The notes: a model not told the origin generated them from the sequence alone. A DNA stretch of 64,000 nt from Ferrimonas senticii DSM 18821 (GCF_000422665.1 NZ_KE383899.1:74915-138914); one strand, 5' to 3'; shown: positions 54,635 to 64,000, counted from the stretch's first letter. Program-made: numbers and translations.

Positions 54635-56428
54635 TTAACTTTCTCCGACTTTCAGAATCGCAAGGAACGCTTCTTGTGGGACCTCAACGTTGCCCACTTG
54701 TTTCATGCGTTTCTTACCTTCTTTCTGTTTCTGCAGCAGTTTCTTCTTACGAGAAACGTCACCGCCGTAACATTTCGCGGTTACGTCTTTACGCAGCGCT
54801 TTTACGGTAGAACGGGCGATTACGTGGTTGCCGATGGCGGCCTGAATGGCGATATCGAACATCTGACGTGGGATCAGCTCGCGCATCTTCTCCACCAGCT
54901 GACGGCCACGGTACTGAGCGTTATCAGCGTGAGTGATCATCGCCAGCGCATCGACACGGTCGCCGTTGATCAGTACATCAACTCGCACCATCTTCTCTTC
55001 TTGGAAGCGGATAAAGTTGTAATCCAGCGACGCGTAACCACGGGAGGTGGACTTCAGGCGATCGAAGAAATCCAGTACCACTTCCGCCATTGGCAATTCG
55101 TACTTCACCGCTACTTGGTTGCCGTGGTAGGTCATGTCTTTCTGGACGCCACGCTTTTCGATACACAGGGTAATTACGTTACCCAGGTATTCTTGTGGTA
55201 CCAGAATGTTGGCTTCCACGATCGGCTCAGCAATCTTTTCGATGTTGTTGATCGCCGGCAGGCCCGATGGGTTATCCACCAGTACCTCTTCGCCGTCGGT
55301 CTTGGTCACTTTATAGATTACCGTTGGCGCGGTGGTGATCAGCTCGAGGTTGTATTCACGCTCCAGACGCTCTTGGATGATCTCCATGTGCAGCATGCCC
55401 AAGAAGCCACAGCGGAAGCCGAAGCCCAATGCCGCCGAGGTTTCTGGCTCGTAGAACAGCGACGCGTCGTTCAGCGACAGTTTCGCCAACGCATCACGGA
55501 AATCTTCGTAATCGTCCGAGGAGATCGGGAACAGACCGGCGTAAACCTGTGGCTTCACTTTCTTAAAGCCTGGCAGTGGCTGCTCGGCGCCGCCTTTGGC
55601 GTGAGTCAGGGTATCGCCCACTGGCGCACCGTGGATCTCTTTGATGCCCATCACAACCCAGCCCACTTCACCGCAGTTCAGTTCGGTGGTGTCCTTCTGC
55701 TTCGGGGTAAAAATACCCAAGCGATCCACACCCCAAGTCTGGCCGGTGCTCATCACTTTAACCTTGTCGCCTTTCTTCAGTTTGCCGTTTTTCACGCGCA
55801 CCAAAGACACTACGCCCAGGTAGTTATCGAACCAAGAGTCAATGATCGACGCTTGCAGCGGCGCCGCAGGATCACCTTCTGGCGCCGGAATGCTGGTGAC
55901 AATGCACTCCAGTACGTCTTCGATGCCGATGCCGGTTTTCGCGGAGCAGCGCACCGCGTCCATCGCATCCAGACCAACGATATCTTCAATCTCTTGCGCT
56001 ACGCGATCCGGATCCGCCTGTGGCAAATCGATCTTGTTCAGGATTGGCAGAACTTCCAAATCCATGTCGATGGCGGTGTAGCAGTTCGCCAGAGTCTGCG
56101 CTTCTACGCCTTGACCGGCATCTACCACCAGCAGCGCGCCTTCACAGGACGCCAGAGAGCGGGATACTTCGTAGCTGAAGTCCACGTGTCCTGGGGTATC
56201 AATGAAGTTCAATTGATAGGTTTCGCCATCTTTGGCGGTGTAGTCCAGAGTCACACTCTGGGCTTTAATGGTAATGCCGCGCTCACGCTCCAGATCCATT
56301 GAATCCAGTACCTGAGCCGCCATTTCACGTTCGGTCAGGCCGCCACAGTGTTGGATCAGACGGTCGGACAGAGTCGACTTACCGTGGTCGATGTGAGCAA
56401 TAATCGAGAAATTGCGAATGTGCTTCAT
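54635..56428 (-). CDS. lepA: LepA (EF4), ribosome-associated GTPase
   Basis: The 597-residue protein has the G1 motif [10 protein letters not shown]3 DTPGH, G4 NKIDLP, the EF-G-like domains and the LepA-specific C-terminal domain ([20 protein letters not shown]). Elongation factor 4 helps translation under stress. The gap of about 180 bases to rseC holds a possible -10 TAGAAT (minus strand, 56558-56553), so it may have its own promoter besides the rpoE transcript. Its opposite strand has a very long open frame (54674-56302), which I take to be a codon-bias artefact. Confidence 0.97.
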   Translation of the reverse strand: MKHIRNFSIIAHIDHGKSTLSDRLIQHCGGLTEREMAAQVLDSMDLERERGITIKAQSVTLDYTAKDGETYQLNFIDTPGHVDFSYEVSRSLASCEGALLVVDAGQGVEAQTLANCYTAIDMDLEVLPILNKIDLPQADPDRVAQEIEDIVGLDAMDAVRCSAKTGIGIEDVLECIVTSIPAPEGDPAAPLQASIIDSWFDNYLGVVSLVRVKNGKLKKGDKVKVMSTGQTWGVDRLGIFTPKQKDTTELNCGEVGWVVMGIKEIHGAPVGDTLTHAKGGAEQPLPGFKKVKPQVYAGLFPISSDDYEDFRDALAKLSLNDASLFYEPETSAALGFGFRCGFLGMLHMEIIQERLEREYNLELITTAPTVIYKVTKTDGEEVLVDNPSGLPAINNIEKIAEPIVEANILVPQEYLGNVITLCIEKRGVQKDMTYHGNQVAVKYELPMAEVVLDFFDRLKSTSRGYASLDYNFIRFQEEKMVRVDVLINGDRVDALAMITHADNAQYRGRQLVEKMRELIPRQMFDIAIQAAIGNHVIARSTVKALRKDVTAKCYGGDVSRKKKLLQKQKEGKKRMKQVGNVEVPQEAFLAILKVGES

Positions 56429-56610
56429 TTGGCCGTTACTTCACTCAAAAAAGGTCAAATTAAGAATCACAACAAATAGTTAGGTTGCCATTGGCAGCGT
56501 AGCTATTTGCTGTGACTGACGCGCCTACTTTCAGACGCCTACAAGGGGAGCGATTCTAGCGGATTTTTGGCCGCTGGGCTATTGCTGCCACAGCGATAAC
56601 CAAGGGGATC

Positions 56611-57057
56611 TCAGTGACTACCGTTGCAGGGCACCGCGGCCCCCAACTGCCCCAAAATCTGCAGCGGTTTGGCCTGCTTGGCCGACCAGTATTTGGCCAT
56701 CCGCCAGCCACCGAATCCGCCAACAACAAAGGCGGTGATGGTAGTAGGTTCCAGCGCAATCAGGGTATGCGCCAACAGCGCCAGCAAGATGGCGCTAAGC
56801 AATGGCAACAGGTAAACCATCGCCGATACCGCCAGCAGAGTTTGTTCGGTGATCCCAACCCGCAGCTGGGTACCAACCGCATAGGTCTGCTCACAGGGTA
56901 AGGTCAGTCGATTTTGTTTGGGGGCAAACGCTTTGGCGACCACGCCGGTGCCGCAATCATCGCTTTGTTCGCAATGACCGCAGGCACTTTGGCTAACCCA
57001 ACTGATGGTCACTTGGTGACCATCGCAAGCTTCGACGGTGGCAATGGCTTCAATCAT
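56611..57057 (-). CDS. rseC: RseC, sigma-E/SoxR regulatory membrane protein
   Basis: The 148-residue protein has an N-terminal cysteine motif (SACGHCEQSDDCGTGVVAK) and two helices (about residues 75-95 and 100-120). This is the RseC/MucC family, a positive modulator of the sigma-E pathway and part of the SoxR-reducing system. It overlaps rseB by four bases. Confidence 0.92.
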   Translation of the reverse strand: MIEAIATVEACDGHQVTISWVSQSACGHCEQSDDCGTGVVAKAFAPKQNRLTLPCEQTYAVGTQLRVGITEQTLLAVSAMVYLLPLLSAILLALLAHTLIALEPTTITAFVVGGFGGWRMAKYWSAKQAKPLQILGQLGAAVPCNGSH

Positions 57058-58043
57058 TGGGTGGCGGGATAAAGATTTTCAGCCACGTTTTGCAGGCTCT
57101 CCACCGGCATTCGGCCAACCGCAACCACTTCAAATTCGCCGTGGCGGGCGGAAGCCAGCGACAAGCCATTGCCGCTGCTGATATTGGTCGGCAGTTGCAC
57201 TTGACCAACCCGACCAATGTATACCGAGAAGTCATTAAGACCGTCAGACACCGCCAGATATTCCACCGGCTCATTCAAACCGATCAGCAAATGCTGATCG
57301 TAATGACGTACTTCAAACCCTGATGGCAACCAGCCAAAACGCCACGGATGCGTTTGCGGCGACTCCGGCGCGGTGACTACCGCTGGCCATTGCTGAGCTC
57401 GCAGCTCGTGCAGCAGCGGACTGGCGTCATTGAAGCGATGGTGTTCAATCACCAGCAACTGTTCCAGCAGGTTGTTATCGGTATCGAGCAGGTCAATTCG
57501 CAGTGGAATCGCGGTTTCGGCATCCATCCACACCCGGTACTGATAGCGATATTGATCGGCAGCAACGATGCGGATCAGCTGGGCGCTGTGACCGGCAATC
57601 CGATTACGGCCGCCGAGCACAAAGCGGTAGTGGCCATCAAGCTCCAGCAATCCACCAGCAAAGGCGCCGGGCATAATGCCAGGGATGCGATCGCTGGTGA
57701 CACTGTAAGGTTTGGTGTCTTGCTCAAGGTAGATCACCTTATTGCCGACCCGCGCCGAGCTTTTCAGTGGGCCATTAAGATGTTCTAAAAACGCCACCTG
57801 CTCACCATCGATCAGCCCGTGTTGGTAACGAAAGGCACGGATCTGATCCAGCTGCATGTGGATGTAGGAGATCTGGAAGTTGCTGGAATTAAGCGCCTCT
57901 TGCATACGCGCCAACCACAGCTTGGATTCGTCGTTGCCAGCGGAGCTTGGCAAGGTTTTCGGCTGTGAAACCACTGGGGTCTCAGCGGCAACGCTGATCA
58001 CTGAGGAGCAGATCAGCGCGAGTGCCAATAACAGTCTTTGCAA
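57054..58043 (-). CDS. rseB: RseB, periplasmic sigma-E regulator
   Basis: The 329-residue protein has a signal peptide (cut near AAA, residue 20) and the MucB/RseB domains: NSSNFQISYIHMQLDQIRAFRY at the start of the lipid-binding domain, YRFVLGGRNRIAGHSAQLI, and YRVWMDAETAIPLRIDLLD, with a smaller C-terminal domain. RseB shields RseA from DegS and releases it on sensing misfolded LPS. It begins 24 bases after rseA. Confidence 0.94.
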   Translation of the reverse strand: MQRLLLALALICSSVISVAAETPVVSQPKTLPSSAGNDESKLWLARMQEALNSSNFQISYIHMQLDQIRAFRYQHGLIDGEQVAFLEHLNGPLKSSARVGNKVIYLEQDTKPYSVTSDRIPGIMPGAFAGGLLELDGHYRFVLGGRNRIAGHSAQLIRIVAADQYRYQYRVWMDAETAIPLRIDLLDTDNNLLEQLLVIEHHRFNDASPLLHELRAQQWPAVVTAPESPQTHPWRFGWLPSGFEVRHYDQHLLIGLNEPVEYLAVSDGLNDFSVYIGRVGQVQLPTNISSGNGLSLASARHGEFEVVAVGRMPVESLQNVAENLYPATQ

Positions 58044-58067
58044 AGGAGAACCCTATTAAGGGGCCGC

Positions 58068-58625
58068 TTAGTTAGCGACCACAATACCATTTAGTCGTTG
58101 CTGCAACAGGTGATCACGCAGGAACGCATTAGCACGCTTTTGCTGCTCTAACGCTTCTTGTTCCGCGCTCATCTCGGGCTGTGGCTGCCCCATGCCCGGC
58201 ACTTGGTAGCTGGCCGGGGTTGGCGCGCCTAACATCGCTCGGGTTTGCAGCACCGGCATCGGGCTATCAATGTCTTCTGCGCCATATTGCTGAACGCCGA
58301 CCACGGCCACCGCCGCCACGCCCGCAGCAATCGCGTACTGGCCAAACTGTTTACCCAGCTGCACCACTTTAGCGGGCATCGCAAAACGGCGCTTGCTTGG
58401 CTTTGGCGCCAGTACGGTTGGCTCATCCGCCAGTGCAGCAGCAACGCCTGCGGCGATGTCAAAATTCAGCTGATTAGGCAGATCACCACGCATGGCATCG
58501 CCAATCAGATGATAGTTTTGCCAACGCTGCTGCAGCTGCTCGTCCGCCATGATCGCATCGATATCATCGTGCTGACCGTGGCCGTCGATAAACGCCGATA
58601 GTTGCGCTTTGTTGTCAGTTACCAT
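58068..58625 (-). CDS. rseA: RseA, anti-sigma-E factor
   Basis: The 185-residue protein has an N-terminal sigma-binding domain (LSAFIDGHGQHDD, LQQRWQNYHLIGDAMRG), one membrane helix at about residues 95-113 and a periplasmic tail. It holds RpoE inactive until DegS and RseP cut it. I chose the ATG at 58625 because the anti-sigma domain starts there; the frame extends upstream into rpoE without likeness. It starts 16 bases after the rpoE stop. Confidence 0.93.
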   Translation of the reverse strand: MVTDNKAQLSAFIDGHGQHDDIDAIMADEQLQQRWQNYHLIGDAMRGDLPNQLNFDIAAGVAAALADEPTVLAPKPSKRRFAMPAKVVQLGKQFGQYAIAAGVAAVAVVGVQQYGAEDIDSPMPVLQTRAMLGAPTPASYQVPGMGQPQPEMSAEQEALEQQKRANAFLRDHLLQQRLNGIVVAN

Positions 58626-58641
58626 AAAGGTCGTTCCCCAG

Positions 58642-59232
58642 TTACCGCTCAAGCAGCGGTTGAATTTTCCGATCAATGGCTTCCCGAGCTCGGAAGATCC
58701 GCGAACGAACCGTTCCAACCGGGCAGTCCATCACTGCCGCAATCTCTTCGTAGCTCATGCCTTCGATCTCTCGCAAGGTAATCGCCACTTTTAACTCTTC
58801 TGGTAGAGATTCAATGGTGTCAAACACCACGGTTTTGATCTCATCAGAGAGGGCCTGACGCTCTGGCGATGCCACATCGCGCAGCGCATCCGCACCCTCA
58901 TAAAACTCTGCTTCCTCGGCATCAACATCACTGCTCGGCGGTCGACGCCCTTGGCTGGTCAGGTAATTTTTAGCGGTGTTGACCGCAATCCGATACAACC
59001 AAGTGTAAAACGCACTGTCACCACGGAAATTGGGCAGCGAGCGATAGGCCTTAATAAACGCCTCTTGCGCCACATCCGCCACGTCACCGTGGTTGTTCAC
59101 ATAGCGTCCAATCAAATTGGCCACTTTGTGCTGATACTTCACAACCAGCAGGTTAAAGGCTTGTTTATCCCCCTGCTGCACGCGCTCGACCAGTTGTTGA
59201 TCACTTAACGGCTCTTTCACTCGAGTCGTCAC
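58642..59232 (-). CDS. rpoE: RpoE, sigma-E envelope-stress sigma factor
   Basis: The 196-residue ECF sigma factor closely follows E. coli RpoE: region 2 with FNLLVVKYQHKVANL and FYTWLYRIAVNTAKNYL, the linker GRRPPSSDVD, and region 4 with GMSYEEIAAVMDCPVGTVRSRIFRAREAID. It leads the operon rseA-rseB-rseC-lepA-lepB-rnc-era-recO-pdxJ-acpS and is preceded by a sigma-E type promoter at 59320-59346, so it should activate itself. Confidence 0.98.
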   Translation of the reverse strand: MTTRVKEPLSDQQLVERVQQGDKQAFNLLVVKYQHKVANLIGRYVNNHGDVADVAQEAFIKAYRSLPNFRGDSAFYTWLYRIAVNTAKNYLTSQGRRPPSSDVDAEEAEFYEGADALRDVASPERQALSDEIKTVVFDTIESLPEELKVAITLREIEGMSYEEIAAVMDCPVGTVRSRIFRAREAIDRKIQPLLER

Positions 59233-59319
59233 TCCTACTAAAACTACGGATTAAGCTTTCCGCTTATTACCAACCCAACTGGTTGGTATACCTACCTAAC
59301 TTGTCTTATGCGCACTAAT

Positions 59320-59346
59320 TGAGACTGCGGCGATCAATTAAAGTTC
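59320..59346 (-). promoter_or_regulatory. Sigma-E type promoter of rpoE
   Basis: On the minus strand GAACTT (59346-59341) is followed after 16 bases by TCTCA (59324-59320), close to the GGAACTT-N16-TCTGA consensus for RpoE. It lies about 88 bases upstream of the rpoE ATG, which points to autoregulation as in E. coli. Confidence 0.72.
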
Positions 59347-59458
59347 GTAAATATTTATGTGTTTTGACAAAAAAGGTCTACGCCCCTGAAACGCTGGGGA
59401 TTTGCGCCGACACAGGATACCATTGGCGAACGATTTTTTGATGCCCACACTATACCGG

Positions 59459-61066
59459 ATGACTCACGGACTTGAACATCGCACCGAACTGCTGGTTATT
59501 GGCAGCGGTGCCGCGGGACTCACTTTGGCCATTAAACTGGCCGAATTCGCCAAGGTGATGGTGATAGCCAAAAGCCAACTGAAAGACGGTTCCACCTATT
59601 ATGCCCAAGGCGGCGTAGCGGCGGTTTTTGACGAAGCCGACAGCATTGATTCCCACGTAGAAGACACCCTGATCGCCGGCGCTGGCCTGTGTGATCGCCA
59701 AGCGGTGCACTTTACCGCCAGTAATGCCCGCGATGCGCTGGAGTGGCTGATTGGCCAAGGCGCCCATTTCGACACCGAAGTCGACAGTGACGGCCACAGT
59801 CGTTACCACCTAACCCGCGAAGGCGGCCACAGCCACCGCCGCATTCTGCACGCCGCCGATGCCACCGGCAAAGAGATCCAACTGACGCTGCAGCAACAGG
59901 CGCGCCAACACCCGAACATCACCGTATTAGAGGGTTACAACGCAGTCGATCTGATCACCTCGGAAAAACTAGGCTTACCTGGCGAAAACCGGGTACTCGG
60001 CGCTTATGTATTGAACTGCGGCAGTGACCGAGTTGAAACCGTTCACGCCGATTTTGTCACCCTAGCCACCGGCGGTGCCTCTAAGGTGTATCAGTACAGC
60101 TCCAACCCCGACGTTTCCTCCGGCGATGGCATTGCCATGGCGTGGCGGGCGGGCTGTCGGGTCGCTAATATGGAATTTAATCAGTTCCATCCAACCTGCC
60201 TGTACCACCCAGAGGCGCGCAACTTTCTGCTGACCGAAGCCCTGCGCGGTGAAGGTGCCCACCTGCTGCGTCCCGATGGCAGCCGCTTTATGCCAGAGAT
60301 CCACCCGCGGGCGGAATTGGCGCCGCGGGACATCGTTGCTCGCGCTATCGACTTTGAGATGAAACGATTGGGCGCCGATTGCATGTATCTGGATATCAGC
60401 CATAAACCGGCTGAGTTTGTGATTAAGCATTTCCCAACCATCTATGAGCGCTGCCTGGAACTGGGTATCGACATTACCAAACAGGCGATCCCAGTGGTCC
60501 CAGCGGCGCACTACACCTGCGGTGGGGTGATGGCGGATCTCAATGGCGCCACCGATCTTAAAGGGCTGTACGCCATCGGTGAGGTGGCCTACAGCGGCCT
60601 GCACGGTGCAAACCGGATGGCCAGCAATTCACTGCTGGAGTGCTTGGTGTTTGCCCGTGCTGCTGCCAATCACATTGAAGCGCAACTGGCCGACGCTCGC
60701 GCCGCCGCGAAACCGCAGTTGCCAGCTTGGGATGACTCGCAAGTGGTGGACTCCGATGAACAGGTGGTGATCGCCCACAACTGGCATGAACTGCGACTGT
60801 TTATGTGGGACTACGTTGGCATCGTTCGCTCGGATAAGCGACTGCAACGGGCGCTGCGCCGGGCGGAGATGCTGAATGCGGAGATCCAGCAATACTACAG
60901 TGATTTCCACATCACCAGCGATCTGCTGGAGCTGCGTAACCTGGTGCAAGTGGCAGAGCTGATCATTCGCTGCGCGATGGAGCGCAAAGAGAGTCGCGGT
61001 CTGCACTTCACCTTGGATTACCCTGAACTGCAGGATAACCCCAAACCAACAATTTTGGTGCCGTAA
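59459..61066 (+). CDS. nadB: NadB, L-aspartate oxidase
   Basis: The 535-residue flavoenzyme has the FAD-binding GSGAAG (residues 15-20), [36 protein letters not shown] and [22 protein letters not shown], all matching E. coli NadB. It makes iminoaspartate for quinolinate, the first step of NAD synthesis. The ATG at 59459 gives the usual short N-terminus; an ATG at 59441 is possible and neither has a strong ribosome site. Divergent from rpoE, as in E. coli. Confidence 0.96.
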   Translation: MTHGLEHRTELLVIGSGAAGLTLAIKLAEFAKVMVIAKSQLKDGSTYYAQGGVAAVFDEADSIDSHVEDTLIAGAGLCDRQAVHFTASNARDALEWLIGQGAHFDTEVDSDGHSRYHLTREGGHSHRRILHAADATGKEIQLTLQQQARQHPNITVLEGYNAVDLITSEKLGLPGENRVLGAYVLNCGSDRVETVHADFVTLATGGASKVYQYSSNPDVSSGDGIAMAWRAGCRVANMEFNQFHPTCLYHPEARNFLLTEALRGEGAHLLRPDGSRFMPEIHPRAELAPRDIVARAIDFEMKRLGADCMYLDISHKPAEFVIKHFPTIYERCLELGIDITKQAIPVVPAAHYTCGGVMADLNGATDLKGLYAIGEVAYSGLHGANRMASNSLLECLVFARAAANHIEAQLADARAAAKPQLPAWDDSQVVDSDEQVVIAHNWHELRLFMWDYVGIVRSDKRLQRALRRAEMLNAEIQQYYSDFHITSDLLELRNLVQVAELIIRCAMERKESRGLHFTLDYPELQDNPKPTILVP

Positions 61067-61091
61067 ACTGGCGCAGTCAGCACAAGAACAA

Positions 61092-61116
61092 AGGGAGCTC
61101 ATCAGCTCCCTCTTTT
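61092..61116 (+). terminator. Terminator after nadB
   Basis: AGGGAGCT (61092-61099) pairs with AGCTCCCT (61104-61111) across CATC, followed by CTTTT. It lies between the convergent genes nadB and ygfX. Confidence 0.8.
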
Positions 61117-61122
61117 ATGCGG

Positions 61123-61578
61123 TTAATCGCGAGGCCGTTGCGCTTGCAGCAGGATGCGACACAAGCGGCGCCAGTCGCTGTCAGCCATGCTGTCCCGCCA
61201 CAACAGTTGCCACCCCAATTGCCGACTGTGTAACAGAGCGCCCCACGGTAATAACCGACTGCGCGCTGACAATTCAAAGCGAACGCCGCTGGCGCTGCGA
61301 CCAACGCCATGTTCCCACAGGCTAAATGGCGCCGCCGTTGCTGGGTAGTTAATCCAGCCCCAACACCCTAACAGCACCAGCATCAGCAGTTGCAGCGCCA
61401 GACCGTACCAAGGCCAAGTTACCCAAGCCGAACTGTGTAAGGTGCCGGCGTACAACCATGGCCAACTGAGCAACAGCGATAATAGTGCCGCAATCAGCCA
61501 GCAATGGCTGCTTGCGGCGTTAGCGCTAGCGACGGGAACAAAGTGAAACGGCGCCGTGTTAGGCGACGTTTCGTTCAC
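61123..61578 (-). CDS. ygfX: YgfX-like membrane protein (CptA family)
   Basis: The 151-residue protein has two helices (about residues 27-45 and 57-76) and a cytosolic tail ending DWRRLCRILLQAQ, which matches the WRDLRRILLQ end of E. coli YgfX. YgfX was described as a toxin acting on MreB and FtsZ and paired with SdhE, but the toxin-antitoxin role is disputed. It overlaps the end of sdhE by 20 bases. Confidence 0.83.
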   Translation of the reverse strand: MNETSPNTAPFHFVPVASANAASSHCWLIAALLSLLLSWPWLYAGTLHSSAWVTWPWYGLALQLLMLVLLGCWGWINYPATAAPFSLWEHGVGRSASGVRFELSARSRLLPWGALLHSRQLGWQLLWRDSMADSDWRRLCRILLQAQRPRD

Positions 61579-61822
61579 GGATCAGCGCCACCATTGACGC
61601 CAGTGCTAGATCCGGACAGCGCTCATGCCCCATAAACCAGGCGAATAACTCCGGATCATCGCAACCCAGTAACCGTTCAAACAGCGCCTGCTGAGCCGGA
61701 TCGAGCGACAGATAATGGTTGTCAACAAAAGGCTCAAGCAGCACATCCAGTTCTAACATTCCGCGCCGACAAGCCCACTTTAAACGACGCACCTGCGCCG
61801 CCTGTAACTCCTGCAAAGACAT
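61559..61822 (-). CDS. sdhE: SdhE, FAD assembly factor of succinate dehydrogenase
   Basis: The 87-residue protein carries the invariant RGMLELD (RGxxE motif, residues 20-24) and the helical DPELFAWFMGHE segment. SdhE promotes covalent FAD attachment to SdhA and FrdA. It is cotranscribed with ygfX and faces nadB, whose product is a fold relative of SdhA. Confidence 0.95.
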   Translation of the reverse strand: MSLQELQAAQVRRLKWACRRGMLELDVLLEPFVDNHYLSLDPAQQALFERLLGCDDPELFAWFMGHERCPDLALASMVALIRERNVA

Positions 61823-61892
61823 TGTGGTTTACTCCTTAAACACCATGGTGCTCACTGTACCACAAGCGCTACGTTGGCAACCCTCCCCTAGG

Positions 61893-63083
61893 TCAAGCGC
61901 GGGCTTCAGTACGGCCTTGGATTAGGTAAATCGCCAACGCCGCAGCACTGCAAGCGGCCATCGCGACCACCAGTGGCAGCGGGGTACCGGTGTGCAGGGT
62001 GCTGATCGCCACCCCAACCGCCGCTCCCCAGGTAAAGCGCATAAAGCCTCCCAAAGCCGCCACTGACCCGGCAGCGTGGGCAAAAGGCTCAAGCGCCAAA
62101 CTGGTGCCATTGGCGGAGATGATCCCTAAAGGCCCAAGTATCAACATTACCGGGATGGTGATGCCCCACATCGAATCTGGCAGCAACAGGCGTGCCAGCA
62201 CCAACAGCACCGCACCAATCAGCCCCAACCACAATGCCCAGCCCAGCATCCGCCGTGTACCATAACGTCCTACGTAGCGGGCGTTGATACTGGTGCACAG
62301 CATCATCAGGCCGATATTTAATCCGAATACATAACCAAAGTGCTGCGGCGCCAAATCAAAGAATTCGATGTAGACAAAAGAAGCGTTGGTGATAAAGGCA
62401 AACAGTGAGCCGGCGGTCATAATGCCGATCGCCAGATAGCTCATACAGTAACCATTGGTCAGAACTTGACGATAGGTTCGCAGCGCCCCGCGAAAGCTTA
62501 ATTCACTGCGTTTTTCTGGTACTAAGGTTTCACCAATACCTAAGGTCACCGCGACAATCATGGTGATGGCGATCAGCACCAAAAACACAAACAGACTGTG
62601 CCAACCGGCAAATTTCAGCAGGTATCCGCCCATGATCGGCGCCAGCAGTGGCGCTAACTGCATCACCAACATCACAAAGCTGATGGCGCGAGCAAACTCC
62701 TCTTTTTGGAAGCGATCGCGGATCATCCCCATCAACACTACCGAGGTCGCGGCGCCACCGATTGCCTGCAGCGCTCGCCACAGCAGCAAGCTGTTTAGGG
62801 ATTCGCTCAACACACAGCCCAGACTGGCGACCGCAAACAACAACAAGCCACCGTTCATCACTTTTAGCCGGCCAAGTGCGTCAGTTAACGGCCCAAACAG
62901 CAGTTGCCCCGCGCCGAAAAACAGCAGATAGATACTGACCGTCAGCTGCACCTGTTCGGTATTAACGGCAAAGTCGCTAGCGATCGCTGGCAAGGCAGGC
63001 AAATACATATCGATAGCAAAAGGGGTTAGGCCGGCCACGAGCCCAAGGATGGCGATAATCACCGGATAGGAAGTGCTGCGCAC
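61893..63083 (-). CDS. Bcr/CflA family drug resistance MFS exporter
   Basis: The 396-residue, 12-helix protein has the Bcr/CflA signatures: DMYLPALPAIASDFAVN in helix 1, LTVSIYLLFFGAGQLLFGPLTDALGR in helix 2 and ILGPLGIISANGTSLAL. Members export bicyclomycin, chloramphenicol or sulfonamides by proton antiport. I chose a GTG at 63083 because GAGG lies seven bases upstream; a TTG at 63098 is also open. Confidence 0.9.
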   Translation of the reverse strand: MRSTSYPVIIAILGLVAGLTPFAIDMYLPALPAIASDFAVNTEQVQLTVSIYLLFFGAGQLLFGPLTDALGRLKVMNGGLLLFAVASLGCVLSESLNSLLLWRALQAIGGAATSVVLMGMIRDRFQKEEFARAISFVMLVMQLAPLLAPIMGGYLLKFAGWHSLFVFLVLIAITMIVAVTLGIGETLVPEKRSELSFRGALRTYRQVLTNGYCMSYLAIGIMTAGSLFAFITNASFVYIEFFDLAPQHFGYVFGLNIGLMMLCTSINARYVGRYGTRRMLGWALWLGLIGAVLLVLARLLLPDSMWGITIPVMLILGPLGIISANGTSLALEPFAHAAGSVAALGGFMRFTWGAAVGVAISTLHTGTPLPLVVAMAACSAAALAIYLIQGRTEARA

Positions 63084-63173
63084 AGGGGTACCTCGCAAAA
63101 TGAACGGCGCATGATCCCACCGCCCCCGTCACAGCACAAGAGCGTTAGCTAACAAACTGTCGAGACGATGTGA

Positions 63174-64000
63174 TCAAGCCAACGTTTTGTCTAAGGCCGT
63201 TTGCGCCGCAAAGTACTCGCTAAAGTCGGCATCCAACAGACGCCGTACCGCTGGATGCTGGATCATCCGTTCGGCAAACATCAGGTGGTACTCTTCCTGC
63301 ACCTGTTCGGTTTCGCCGATAAGTACCAAGCCCGCTTTCAACAGTTCCGCCTTTTGCAGCCTTGGCACCACAAATACCCCATGACTGTTGCGACCAAAGG
63401 CTTTCATCATCGCCGCGTCGTCGAACTCGCCCATCACCTTGGGAGTAACGCCGATGCCATCAAACCAGCGCAGTAACTGCTGCCCTAACGCCGATTGCCG
63501 TTGCGGCAGCAACATCGCCGCTTGGGCAAGGTTATGTGGAAAGGTTCCGGACAGTGGCTCGCGACTGAAAAAGCAGATGCCACAACTGCCAAGGCGCTGG
63601 CTTAAGATTGTCGGGTAGTTCAACGATTGCGCATCGCTGCCGGACAGAATCATATCCAACTTGTGTTGCTCTAAACGCTCGGCAAGCTGCGCATCCGAAG
63701 CTTGATAACAGTTTAGACGGATGCTGCCATCGGCGGGGATCACCGTCATCAACAGCTGGCTAACCATCGGTTTTGCCAGCGTTTCGGCGATGCCCACTTC
63801 AAACAGAATCGATTCATCTTTGCTGTAATTAAGCAAATCCTGCATCTCATTGGCGAGATTGAACATCTGCTCAGCATAGCGGTATACCAGCAAGCCCAAT
63901 TTGGTCGCCTGCAACTGGCGACCATTGCGGCTGAAAAGCTTACCACCCAGGCGCTGCTCTAACTGACGGATCTGACCGGTGACGGTTTGCGGTGCCAGGC
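63174..64000 (-). CDS. nhaR: NhaR, LysR-type regulator of Na+/H+ antiport (5' end cut)
   Basis: About 274 C-terminal residues are visible; the frame runs off the right edge, reading LAPQTVTGQIRQLEQRLGGK at the recognition part of the helix-turn-helix. The effector domain matches E. coli NhaR: VYRYAEQMFNLANEM, HKLDMILSG, GEFDDAAMMKAFGRN and EEYHLMFAERMIQHPAV. NhaR activates nhaA in response to Na+. No antiporter gene is in the window. The MFS exporter gene lies downstream on the same strand. Confidence 0.93.
   Translation of the reverse strand, partial: LAPQTVTGQIRQLEQRLGGKLFSRNGRQLQATKLGLLVYRYAEQMFNLANEMQDLLNYSKDESILFEVGIAETLAKPMVSQLLMTVIPADGSIRLNCYQASDAQLAERLEQHKLDMILSGSDAQSLNYPTILSQRLGSCGICFFSREPLSGTFPHNLAQAAMLLPQRQSALGQQLLRWFDGIGVTPKVMGEFDDAAMMKAFGRNSHGVFVVPRLQKAELLKAGLVLIGETEQVQEEYHLMFAERMIQHPAVRRLLDADFSEYFAAQTALDKTLA

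Noticed and set aside
54674-56302. A 542-codon open frame on the plus strand, antisense to lepA
   Set aside because: It mirrors lepA codon usage, has no ribosome site or recognisable domain, and lepA is certain. Strong codon bias leaves the opposite strand free of stops.
1-64000. tRNA, rRNA, prophage or insertion-sequence elements
   Set aside because: Reading all intergenic gaps by eye showed no cloverleaf with a TTCGA-type arm, no transposase or integrase gene, and no flanking duplications. A tRNAscan or ISfinder run would settle it.

Overview
The window is chromosomal DNA from a gammaproteobacterium. Gene content and order point to a marine or aquatic relative of Shewanella and Ferrimonas: a complete Na+-NQR operon with apbE and nqrM, tal next to pgi, a DUF3545 gene, folX-yfcH, rpoE-rseABC-lepA-lepB-rnc-era-recO-pdxJ-acpS, and nadB facing sdhE-ygfX. 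This placement comes from synteny and protein resemblance read by eye, not from a search. I see no rRNA, tRNA, CRISPR array, insertion sequence, prophage or broken gene. Almost every gene is intact; the two at the window edges (folX at the left, nhaR at the right) are cut by the window.

Layout. 1-4.9 kb: end of folX, yfcH, then ybbP-ybbA running left and tesA running right. 5-11.5 kb: a POT peptide transporter with a structured leader, an isolated wza-wzb-wzc polysaccharide export trio, and yceH. 11.6-20 kb: dinB with a clear LexA box, then the leftward operon nqrABCDEF-apbE-nqrM, which encodes the sodium-pumping NADH:quinone reductase with its flavin-inserting and iron-delivering assembly factors. 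20-26.7 kb: a leftward four-gene operon coding for a cadherin-like/DUF4856 lipoprotein, an imelysin-like lipoprotein, a FecA-like TonB receptor and a di-iron fatty acid hydroxylase/sterol desaturase family membrane protein. This looks like an iron-acquisition cassette with an unusual last member. 26.8-35.5 kb: luxS, a TRAP transporter (QMP order), bolA, alkB, rlmG, yajG, a periplasmic cyclophilin and ampG.

35.5-44 kb: yaaA, an alanine/glycine:sodium symporter, tal-pgi, a DUF3545 gene, a hemerythrin-like protein, ung and nfo. A seven-copy heptamer tandem repeat follows nfo. 44-50.3 kb: an RND efflux pair (membrane-fusion lipoprotein plus pump) divergent from a Crp/Fnr-type regulator, with a perfect palindrome of Fnr-type spacing between them, then a secreted unknown protein overlapping a glutamine-amidotransferase-like gene. 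50.3-59.2 kb: the leftward sigma-E and RNA-processing superoperon, headed by rpoE with a recognisable sigma-E promoter and ending with acpS. 59.4-64 kb: nadB rightward, facing ygfX-sdhE, then a Bcr/CflA drug exporter and the truncated nhaR.

The themes that link the genes are sodium energetics (NQR, alanine:Na+ symporter, NhaR), envelope stress and envelope building (RpoE/Rse, LepB, AmpG, YajG, Wza/b/c), DNA repair (DinB, AlkB, Ung, Nfo, RecO) and flavoenzyme assembly (ApbE, SdhE). The parts most worth a second look are the DUF4856/imelysin/TonB/hydroxylase operon, the regulator-palindrome pair beside the efflux operon, the heptamer repeat, the orphan wza-wzb-wzc trio, and the structured leader of the peptide transporter.
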